A stretch of 23,773 nucleotides of DNA from an uncultured Prevotellaceae bacterium (GTDB lineage Bacteria > Bacteroidota > Bacteroidia > Bacteroidales > Bacteroidaceae), in contig CALELI010000003.1 of the NCBI GenBank assembly GCA_937902455.1, positions 1-23,773 on the forward strand. Direction: 5' to 3'. How positions within the stretch are numbered: the stretch's first letter is position 1; each line of letters starts with the position of its first letter. The notes beneath the pieces were generated by a model, which saw nothing but the letters and a program-made list of their open reading frames with translations, was not told the DNA's origin and ran no database searches. Shown in pieces: positions 8,995 through 14,448 of the stretch. Both the position numbers and the translations under genes were made by a program.

Positions 8995-9071
8995 AAGATG
9001 AAGAATGAAAAATGAATAATGAAAAATGAATAATGAACAATCAATAATGAACAATCAATAATTAATAACTA
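8995..9071 (+). repeat. Tandem array of eleven 7-base units, consensus ANAATGA
   Basis: The sequence divides without a gap into eleven heptamers: AAGATGA, AGAATGA, AAAATGA, ATAATGA, AAAATGA, ATAATGA, ACAATCA, ATAATGA, ACAATCA, ATAATTA, ATAACTA. It ends eight bases before ATG 9080 and lies in the probable 5' leader. Many units carry ATG in various frames. Confidence 0.85.
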
Positions 9072-9079
9072 CTGAAGAA

Positions 9080-10378
9080 ATGAAAAAGACTTCTAATTAT
9101 TTTCTAACTGTTGCAGCCTTTGTCTGTATGATTGGCAATGAGGCTGTTGGTAATGCACAGGGATTCGGTGTGTATGGCAAGTCGGAATCCCAACCTTTTT
9201 TCGATGAGGGAAGTCAGAGAAAGATGACCATCCTCACCGACACTGCTAAGAACGACCGTTTCCTCTATCAGACTGACCCCATGTGGACTCCCGACGGAAA
9301 ATACTTGCTTTTTCGTTCGTCGAGCAGGGCTAAATCCTTCCAGCTGTTCTTCGTGGAGGTGGAGACGGGCAGGATTATCCAGGCTACTGACGGCAACAAC
9401 ACGGGAAGCGGGTTCCTCGGAAACAAATCGAACAAGATGTTCCTTAACCGGCGTGTGGACGGAAAATGGAATCTCTATGTGATTGACCTCAATGAGTTCT
9501 TTGCTGATGTCCACAAGGGCAAGGTGAAGAAGCACGAGGACTACGAGAAGTTCATCGGTACTTTCCCTGCAGAGATGGGACGTCCGGGAGGCTATTGCAT
9601 AAGCAGTGACGACAAGTGGGCCTACATCACGGTGGAGAGGGAAGGTACTCAGGAGGAGATAGACCGTATGAACGAGAATGCGTTCCTTCCGGAAACCAAC
9701 CAACCGGTGAAGATAAAGCCCGTACTGAGCGGAATCCGCAAGATGAATCTGGAGACCGGCAAGGTGGAGAAGGTGGTGGACGTGGAATTCAAGGTGGGAC
9801 ATATCCAGGCAAGCCGTTTCCGTCCGGAGGAAATCGTGTTCTGCAACGAGACTGGCGGTGATGCCTTCCAGAGGATGTGGTACGTGAAGAGCGATGGCTC
9901 TGACTTCAAGCCTCTCTACAAGGAAACTCCTCTCGACTGGGTTACTCACGAGACTTTTGCATCAGAGAACTACGTGTATTTCAATGTGCTCGGCTATCAG
10001 CCTCGTCTGCGCAAGCAGGCTCACGGGATATTCAGGATAAACCTGAGAAACGATGACGTGGATGTACTCGGACAGGTGGAGACTGGCATGGAGGAGAATG
10101 CAGGCAAGAATATGCTGGGCGGAATGGGATTCTGGCACAGCAATGCCACTCGTGACAACAAATGGGCTGCGGGTGATACTTTCGCAGGGAACGTGTGGGT
10201 GATAAACAATACCACAGGAGAGAAGCATCTCATCGCCACTGGCTGCAGGATGAAACCCGACCATGCCCAGCCGTTCTTCAGTCCTGACGGCACAAAGCTG
10301 TGTTTCCAGACGGGACGTTTCTCCAACGGCAAGAGACTTAACCTCATCATGGTAGACCTGAGGGAAATTAGGAATTAG
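9080..10378 (+). CDS. Oligogalacturonate lyase-like seven-bladed propeller protein (PL22 family)
   Basis: The 432-residue protein begins with a signal peptide (MKKTSNYFLTVAAFVCMIGNEAVGNAQG), so it should be periplasmic or exported. The propeller has TolB-like blades (WTPDGKYLLFRSSS, FFSPDGTKLCFQTG). Family features of oligogalacturonate lyases are in order: GHIQ (about 240-243), MWYVKSDGSD (267-276), THE with H290, GFWHSN (H353) followed by AAGD, and PDHAQPFFSPDG (H395, Q397). Known family members cleave short unsaturated oligogalacturonides from pectin by beta-elimination and hold a metal with histidines and a glutamine. In the enterobacterial enzymes, as I recall them, the last motif is HPHPSF; here the second His is Gln. 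Substrate preference may therefore differ. The neighbouring GH105 gene supports action on pectin fragments. A non-enzymatic propeller is the main alternative. Confidence 0.72.
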   Translation: MKKTSNYFLTVAAFVCMIGNEAVGNAQGFGVYGKSESQPFFDEGSQRKMTILTDTAKNDRFLYQTDPMWTPDGKYLLFRSSSRAKSFQLFFVEVETGRIIQATDGNNTGSGFLGNKSNKMFLNRRVDGKWNLYVIDLNEFFADVHKGKVKKHEDYEKFIGTFPAEMGRPGGYCISSDDKWAYITVEREGTQEEIDRMNENAFLPETNQPVKIKPVLSGIRKMNLETGKVEKVVDVEFKVGHIQASRFRPEEIVFCNETGGDAFQRMWYVKSDGSDFKPLYKETPLDWVTHETFASENYVYFNVLGYQPRLRKQAHGIFRINLRNDDVDVLGQVETGMEENAGKNMLGGMGFWHSNATRDNKWAAGDTFAGNVWVINNTTGEKHLIATGCRMKPDHAQPFFSPDGTKLCFQTGRFSNGKRLNLIMVDLREIRN

Positions 10379-10380
10379 GA

Positions 10381-10420
10381 AAATTTACCATTTACAAATT
10401 TACCATTTACAATTTATTTG
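10381..10420 (-). repeat. 7-base repeat array, opposite orientation to the next two arrays
   Basis: The stretch is made of TTTACCA/TTTACAA-type heptamers with one 8-base step. It is the complement of the AAATGGT/AAATTGT units at 10483-10513 and 10601-10635, so the arrays could pair as a large stem in RNA or single-stranded DNA. Confidence 0.7.
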
Positions 10421-10482
10421 GCGATTTGGTAATTTGGACATACTTAAAGCTTACAGGAAATGCAAATGGCAAAATGGAGAAT

Positions 10483-10513
10483 AAATGGTAAATGGTAAAT
10501 TGTAAATCGTAAA
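10483..10513 (+). repeat. 7-base repeat array, units AAATGGT/AAATTGT/AAATCGT
   Basis: Four consecutive heptamers AAATGGT, AAATGGT, AAATTGT and AAATCGT run from 10483 to 10510, followed by a decayed unit. It lies between the PL22-like gene and the GH105 gene. Confidence 0.75.
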
Positions 10514-10526
10514 AGACCCTACCTAG

Positions 10527-10546
10527 CCTCCCCTCAAAAGGGGAGG
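10527..10546. repeat. Perfect small hairpin, REP-like
   Basis: CCTCCCCT (10527-10534) and AGGGGAGG (10539-10546) are perfect inverted arms with a four-base CAAA loop. There is no T-run after it on either strand, so a simple intrinsic terminator is unlikely. The sequence resembles widespread G/C-rich REP-like elements. It may protect or divide the transcript between the two pectin genes. Confidence 0.65.
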
Positions 10547-10600
10547 AACAAGAACCTTGGTCTGTGGACGGTGAAATGGAAAAATTACTAAATGGAGAAT

Positions 10601-10635
10601 AAATTGTAAATGGTAAATTGTAAATGGTAAATTAC
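10601..10635 (+). repeat. 7-base repeat array just before the GH105 start
   Basis: The heptamers AAATTGT, AAATGGT, AAATTGT, AAATGGT and AAATTAC run up to three bases before ATG 10639. The ribosome-binding region of the GH105 gene therefore consists of repeat sequence. Confidence 0.75.
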
Positions 10636-10638
10636 TTT

Positions 10639-11979
10639 ATGAATTACAGAATGACATGTATGTGGGCAATAATGCTCGCGTGGGGTTGCGGAGTGAATGG
10701 TGTTGCTCAGCAGACGGATGCAAATACTCCGCTTCATTTACTGAAACCTGATTACAAGATACCTTATCAGGTTCCTACGGCTAACGATGTGAAGGGTGCA
10801 CTCGACAGGGTGTTCAACTATGTGGACAAAGGTACTCCATACGCCCTGAAAGACCAGAACTCAATACAGGCGGGCACTTTCCGCCTTACGTCCTACGAAT
10901 GGGGCGTGACTTATTCCGCCATGCTCAAGGCAGCAGAGACTACCGGCGACAGGAAGTACGGCGAGTATGTATCCAACCGTCACTCGTTCCTTGCAGGACA
11001 GGCTCCTCATTTCAGGGAACTGCTGAATGCCGGACGGCTGAGGGACGGACAGATGCGTCAGGTGCTTGATCCTCATGCCCTGGATGATGCAGGTGCTGTG
11101 TGTGCCTCGATGATAAAGATGCAACTGAAGGACAAGAACCAGAAACTGACACCTCTGATTGAGAACTACATGAATTTCATCCTCAACAAGGAATACAGGC
11201 TCGCGGATGGCATCTTCGCAAGAAAGCGTCCTCAGTACAACTCTGTATGGCTCGACGATATGTTCATGGGTATTCCTCCGATTGCGTGGTACGGCAAACT
11301 GAAGAATGAGTCCAGATATTATGACGAGGCAGTAAGACAGATTATGCTCTTCAAGAAGAGAATGTGGGTAGAGGAGAAGAACCTCTTCCGCCATGGCTGG
11401 GTGGAGGCAATGGACGAGCATCCGGCATTCTTCTGGGGAAGGGCTAACGGATGGGCATTGCTCACCATGACCGAGGTACTTGACGCACTGCCAAAGGATC
11501 ATCCAGGACGTGGGGAGATAATGGACCTCTACAGGAGGCATGCAAAGGGACTGGCTGCGCTCCAGGGTAGCGAGGGCTTCTGGCATCAGTTGCTCGACAG
11601 GAATGACTCTTATCTCGAGACTTCCGCCACTGCCATATATGTGTATTGTATGGCTCACGGAATCAACGAAGGCTGGCTCAGTCCTCTGGCTTACGGTCCG
11701 GCAGTGATACTCGGATGGAACGCCGTCTGCTCGAAGATAAATGCTCAGGGACAGGTGCTCGACACCTGTGTCGGTACGGGAATGGGCTTCGACCCTGCAT
11801 TCTATTACTACAGGCCTGTAAGTCCTTATGCCGCTCATGGTTACGGACCGGTCATATTTGCCGGTGCCGAGGTAATACGTCTGCTTGCGACTTCCCATCC
11901 GCGACTGAACGACAGTGCCATACAGTTCTATACTGACGACATGAGCTCCTTCGGCCCGATATTCGGAGTGGAGAAGTAG
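10639..11979 (+). CDS. GH105 family unsaturated glucuronyl/galacturonyl hydrolase
   Basis: ATG 10639 (MNYRMTCMWAIMLAWGCGVNG) gives a signal peptide and 446 residues; the ATG at 10624 lies inside the repeat array. The fold is the six-hairpin alpha barrel of GH88/GH105. Family landmarks are SVWLDDMFMG with the acidic pair D206-D207, where the catalytic Asp of YteR-type enzymes lies, then WGRANGW (266-272), HGWVEAMDEHPAFFWGRANG, LETSATAIYVY and GTGMGFD near the C-terminus. Such enzymes hydrate the unsaturated uronic acid left at the non-reducing end by pectin or rhamnogalacturonan lyases. With the PL22-like gene upstream, a role in finishing pectin oligosaccharide breakdown in the periplasm is likely. 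The gene may be transcribed from the upstream promoter, since no TAnnTTTG box is seen in the 260-base gap. Confidence 0.88.
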   Translation: MNYRMTCMWAIMLAWGCGVNGVAQQTDANTPLHLLKPDYKIPYQVPTANDVKGALDRVFNYVDKGTPYALKDQNSIQAGTFRLTSYEWGVTYSAMLKAAETTGDRKYGEYVSNRHSFLAGQAPHFRELLNAGRLRDGQMRQVLDPHALDDAGAVCASMIKMQLKDKNQKLTPLIENYMNFILNKEYRLADGIFARKRPQYNSVWLDDMFMGIPPIAWYGKLKNESRYYDEAVRQIMLFKKRMWVEEKNLFRHGWVEAMDEHPAFFWGRANGWALLTMTEVLDALPKDHPGRGEIMDLYRRHAKGLAALQGSEGFWHQLLDRNDSYLETSATAIYVYCMAHGINEGWLSPLAYGPAVILGWNAVCSKINAQGQVLDTCVGTGMGFDPAFYYYRPVSPYAAHGYGPVIFAGAEVIRLLATSHPRLNDSAIQFYTDDMSSFGPIFGVEK

Positions 11980-12014
11980 TTATCCATGCGATTGTGCGGA
12001 TGGAGTGGGCGGGG

Positions 12015-12069
12015 CGAACGCTTAGGTGGCGCAAACATTTGGGAAATGGTTTTACGAGTTAAGCGTTCG
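12015..12069. repeat. Ten-base inverted repeat with 35-base spacer after the GH105 gene
   Basis: CGAACGCTTA (12015-12024) and TAAGCGTTCG (12060-12069) are perfect inverted copies. No T-run follows. A smaller inverted repeat AACGA-TAATG-TCGTT lies next to it at 12078-12092. It could be the end of the pectin transcript or part of the control region of the following three-gene unit. Confidence 0.6.
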
Positions 12070-12158
12070 TCTTGAAGAACGATAATGTCGTTGGTTGAAA
12101 AAATAAGCGAGAACAGCAAAAAATCATAAATTGTATGTAAAGAATTATAAATTTTTAT

Positions 12159-12166
12159 TACCTTTG
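12159..12166 (+). promoter_or_regulatory. Bacteroidetes -7 promoter box for the DUF3791-DUF3990 unit
   Basis: TACCTTTG is a perfect TAnnTTTG match ending 15 bases before ATG 12182, so the leader would be only about 8-10 bases. It supports ATG 12182 and not the upstream in-frame ATG at 12131. Confidence 0.6.
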
Positions 12167-12181
12167 CATACGAATTGTGAC

Positions 12182-12400
12182 ATGAAGAAAGAAGACCTCA
12201 ATTTCATCATCTATTGCGTGGGCATTGTGGCTGAAAGCCTCGGTCGTGATGCGCGTGATGTTTACCGGCTCATGCAGCAGGGCGACATCATCATGGGGTA
12301 CATCGTACCATGCTTCGACGTGTTGCATTCTTTCTCTCGCGAATACATTGTTGACGACCTCACTCAGTTAATGAAGAAGAAAGGGCTATTGGCTGCATGA
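12182..12400 (+). CDS. DUF3791 family small protein, first copy (candidate antitoxin)
   Basis: The 72-residue protein starts MKKEDLNFIIYCVGIVAESL and contains DVYRLMQQGDIIMGYIVPCF followed by LHSFSREYIVDDL, which fits the small DUF3791 family. No DNA-binding helix-turn-helix is obvious. Its stop codon overlaps the start of the DUF3990 gene by four bases (ATGA), so translation of the two is probably coupled. In the likely toxin-antitoxin arrangement a small gene placed before the toxin often encodes the antitoxin or a second regulatory part, but its individual role is unknown. Confidence 0.65.
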   Translation: MKKEDLNFIIYCVGIVAESLGRDARDVYRLMQQGDIIMGYIVPCFDVLHSFSREYIVDDLTQLMKKKGLLAA

Positions 12401-12882
12401 CACTTTATCACACATCCGACAGGCGCATTGAACATCCCGACATCAGTTTCTCACGTGCCTATCTTGATTTCGGCAGAGGTTTCTATACTACTCCTAACCG
12501 AGGTCAGGCAGAGAAATATGCCAAGCGTTTCTTCAAGGAAGAGCGGCCTGCATTTCTCAATACGTTTGAGTTGGATGACACCTGCGAGGGCTACACTCAA
12601 CACAAGTTTGAGGAGTATGACGGTGACTGGCTCGATTACGTAGTAGCATGTCGCAAGGAGTTGCCTCACGATGCGTTCGATATCATTGAGGGAGGCATTG
12701 CCGATGATGATGTCTTCAACACCCTCGACCTTTACATGGCAGACCTCATTCCTCGTGAGGAAGCCATCAAGCGACTCCGCAAAAGGCAACCCAATTGGCA
12801 GATTTGCTTGTGCAATCAACAACTGATTGACGAACACCTGCATTTTGTTGAATCCATAGAACTGAAGAACAATGCAAGCTAA
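12397..12882 (+). CDS. DUF3990 family protein, ADP-ribosyltransferase-like (candidate toxin)
   Basis: The 161-residue protein opens with TLYHTSDRRIEHPD (H5) and continues with DFGRGFYTTPNRGQAEKYA (Y30). These are the first two elements of an H-Y-[E/D/Q] ADP-ribosyltransferase signature. The C-terminal NWQICLCNQ, with Q135 or a neighbouring residue, would supply the third. Between them is DIIEGGIADDDVFNTL, typical of DUF3990. If active, it would use NAD to modify a host or phage molecule. No signal peptide is present, so it works in the cytosol. It overlaps the genes on both sides (4 and 11 bases), an arrangement typical of toxin-antitoxin units. The target is unknown, and the transferase assignment comes from motifs only. 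Confidence 0.75.
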   Translation: MTLYHTSDRRIEHPDISFSRAYLDFGRGFYTTPNRGQAEKYAKRFFKEERPAFLNTFELDDTCEGYTQHKFEEYDGDWLDYVVACRKELPHDAFDIIEGGIADDDVFNTLDLYMADLIPREEAIKRLRKRQPNWQICLCNQQLIDEHLHFVESIELKNNAS

Positions 12883-13081
12883 TCCAACCCTTCTCCGCAT
12901 GAAATACGGTCGCATAGTAGAGCGGTTCGCAGAACTTGCCAACATGCCGCTGGAAGAAGCCCTCACGTTCTTCTACGAATCCAAGACCTACGAACTCATC
13001 AGTCAAGGCATTTCAGACATGCATTGCCTAAGCGACTACTATCTCGCTGATGAACTGATGATTGAATATAGAAAGAAATAA
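12872..13081 (+). CDS. DUF3791 family small protein, second copy (candidate antitoxin)
   Basis: The 69-residue protein is a typical DUF3791 member: MKYGRIVERFAELANM, EALTFFYESKTYELI, GISDMHCLSDYYLADEL. Its ATG at 12872 lies 11 bases inside the 3' end of the DUF3990 gene. It is acidic and fully helical in appearance, as expected for a protein that binds and neutralises a toxin. The first gene of the unit belongs to the same broad family but is clearly diverged, so the two could bind different faces of the toxin, or only one may be the true antitoxin. ATG 12899 (MKYGRIV) is an alternative start. Confidence 0.75.
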   Translation: MQANPTLLRMKYGRIVERFAELANMPLEEALTFFYESKTYELISQGISDMHCLSDYYLADELMIEYRKK

Positions 13082-13134
13082 CAATTGTGGCACAGGGACA
13101 GGTTTCGCGACCCACTTAAAGATAGACCATGCAG

Positions 13135-13194
13135 CCTGTCCGTGTGATCCCGTTGGTTGGAACTTGTCGAGTTCATGTGCAGGAAGCGGACAGG
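13135..13194. terminator. Nested inverted repeats between converging genes
   Basis: CCTGTCCG (13135-13142) and CGGACAGG (13187-13194) are perfect inverted arms 44 bases apart. Inside the loop GAACT-TGTCG-AGTTC (13160-13174) forms a second small hairpin. The element lies between the end of the DUF3791 gene (13081) and the end of the nuclease gene (13217), a place where a two-way terminator is expected. No T-run is present, so the function is uncertain. Confidence 0.4.
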
Positions 13195-13216
13195 AGAACC
13201 ATTCCATTTTCCCTGA

Positions 13217-14284
13217 TTACAGGTCTTTCCTGAAGAATACCTGGGTTGGCAGGTGGTCGGAATAGCCGTTCTGCCATACTCCACTGGCATGGGTGCGCTT
13301 TGGTGCACCTTTTCCCTTGCCTTCGTTCTGCATGAGGAAGTCGCGGAGGTAAATCTCGTTGCGGTAGTATTTCAGTTCCTTGTACTGCTTGTTGTTCTCG
13401 TCGAGGTTGAGAAGGTTGGACGAGAAGATAATCTGGTCGAAGAGGTTCCATTTGCCGTCGTAGAGGAGTGTTCCCTGTCCGACCTTGTAGAGCGTGTCCC
13501 ACCAGGGGTTGTAGAGGTCGACCGGTCCGCAGTCCTTGATGGCGTGCTTTGCTCCGAGTGCTTCGGTGACGCTCTTGTCCTTAGGGTCGTCGTTGAGGTC
13601 GCCCATGATGACTATCTTGCCCTTCGGGTCGACATTGCGGATGGAGTCAACCATGATCTTCACCTGACGGCCACCCATCTCGCGGAACATGCTGGTTGCT
13701 GCGCGTGAAGGCCAGTGGTTCACGATGAAATGGAAACTCTCGCCTTCGATTGTTCCGCTGGCAAGGAGGAATCCACGGGTGGCACGGGTGGTGTCGCCGT
13801 TCTCGTAGATGTATTTTGTGAGATGACAGTTGGTGAGGTGGAACTGTGTAGGGTCATAGAAGAACGCACAATCCACTCCTCGCTTGTCGGGACCTTCGAT
13901 GTGGAGAATCTGCCAGCCCTTGTCCCTGAGTACGGGTTCCTTGAGGAGGTCTTCGAGTACGCGACGGTTCTCCACCTCGCTGACTCCGAGGATGGCAGGG
14001 CTCTTGCAGACCTGTACGAACTTGCCGTTGGTGCCTTTCATCTCCGTACCGAGACGGCTGAGAACCTGAGCCATGTTCTTGAGCTTGTTGGTGTACTTGA
14101 GCGTGCCCCAGTTGTTGGTGCCGTCAGGCAAGTATTCGTAGTCGTTCTTCCCTTCGTCGTGAATAGTGTCGAAGAGGTTCTCGAGGTTGTAGAACCCAGT
14201 ACTGAAGATTTTGAATTTCTGTGCTTTGGCTGGCATTGACAGCAATGCTGCAAAAACGAGGATAAGGATGCTGTACTTTTTCAT
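13217..14284 (-). CDS. Secreted endonuclease/exonuclease/phosphatase (EEP) family enzyme
   Basis: The 355-residue protein has a signal peptide (MKKYSILILVFAALLSMPAKAQ). All conserved EEP motifs are present: GFYNLENLFD (N33, E35), GVSEVEN (E103, E105), FIVNHWPSR (H190), GDLNDDP (D229, N231) and the C-terminal SDHLP (D343, H344). The enzyme should be an active Mg-dependent phosphodiesterase. Members of this superfamily cut DNA, RNA or nucleotide phosphodiesters, and exported Bacteroidetes members are usually annotated as endonucleases. It is divergent from the TonB receptor operon, whose members include another nuclease and OB-fold-like proteins, which favours a role in degrading extracellular or periplasmic nucleic acid. 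A phospholipase- or inositol-phosphatase-like activity is possible for this superfamily but less supported by the context. Confidence 0.87.
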   Translation of the reverse strand: MKKYSILILVFAALLSMPAKAQKFKIFSTGFYNLENLFDTIHDEGKNDYEYLPDGTNNWGTLKYTNKLKNMAQVLSRLGTEMKGTNGKFVQVCKSPAILGVSEVENRRVLEDLLKEPVLRDKGWQILHIEGPDKRGVDCAFFYDPTQFHLTNCHLTKYIYENGDTTRATRGFLLASGTIEGESFHFIVNHWPSRAATSMFREMGGRQVKIMVDSIRNVDPKGKIVIMGDLNDDPKDKSVTEALGAKHAIKDCGPVDLYNPWWDTLYKVGQGTLLYDGKWNLFDQIIFSSNLLNLDENNKQYKELKYYRNEIYLRDFLMQNEGKGKGAPKRTHASGVWQNGYSDHLPTQVFFRKDL

Positions 14285-14309
14285 TATGTTATTGTTTATG
14301 TTTCCGCTG

Positions 14310-14317
14310 CAAAGGTA
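14310..14317 (-). promoter_or_regulatory. Bacteroidetes -7 promoter box for the EEP nuclease gene
   Basis: The minus strand reads TACCTTTG, matching TAnnTTTG, 26 bases before ATG 14284. The -33 region of this promoter would fall inside the AATGAAT array at 14327-14361. Confidence 0.6.
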
Positions 14318-14326
14318 GCAAATAAA

Positions 14327-14361
14327 AATGAATAATGAATAATGAATAATGAATAATGAAG
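14327..14361 (+). repeat. Tandem array of 7-base units AATGAAT between divergent promoters
   Basis: Four perfect AATGAAT units and a fifth AATGAAG unit occupy 35 bases. The array lies between the -7 box of the EEP gene (14310-14317) and the -7 box of the TonB receptor operon (14385-14392). Confidence 0.9.
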
Positions 14362-14384
14362 TATGGATTATGAAAAATTTTTAC

Positions 14385-14392
14385 TAACTTTG
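14385..14392 (+). promoter_or_regulatory. Bacteroidetes -7 promoter box for the TonB receptor operon
   Basis: TAACTTTG matches TAnnTTTG. It predicts a leader of about 50 bases, A-rich before ATG 14449, which is typical of Bacteroidetes genes. Confidence 0.6.
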
Positions 14393-14448
14393 CAAATCCA
14401 AACCCAGAAGGAATTAATATTAAAACTTAAACTAAATAAAATCAATTT

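Noticed and set aside
8832..9060. Short minus-strand open frames rich in Phe, Ile and His
   Set aside because: They are translations of the AT-rich heptamer array and promoter region and have no protein-like composition.
9104..9949. 281-codon open frame on the minus strand
   Set aside because: It is a shadow of the PL22-like gene, with no signal peptide or family motif of its own.
10861..11898. 345-codon open frame on the minus strand
   Set aside because: It is antisense to the GH105 gene, whose motifs and signal peptide are clear; the reverse translation resembles no family.
13082..13216. Small genes in the gap between the DUF3791 gene and the EEP nuclease
   Set aside because: Open frames here are short, cross the ends of both neighbours and show no family motif; the gap is better explained by nested inverted repeats.
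14327..14361. Possible CRISPR-like repeat array
   Set aside because: Units are 7 bases and directly adjacent, with no spacers and no cas genes.
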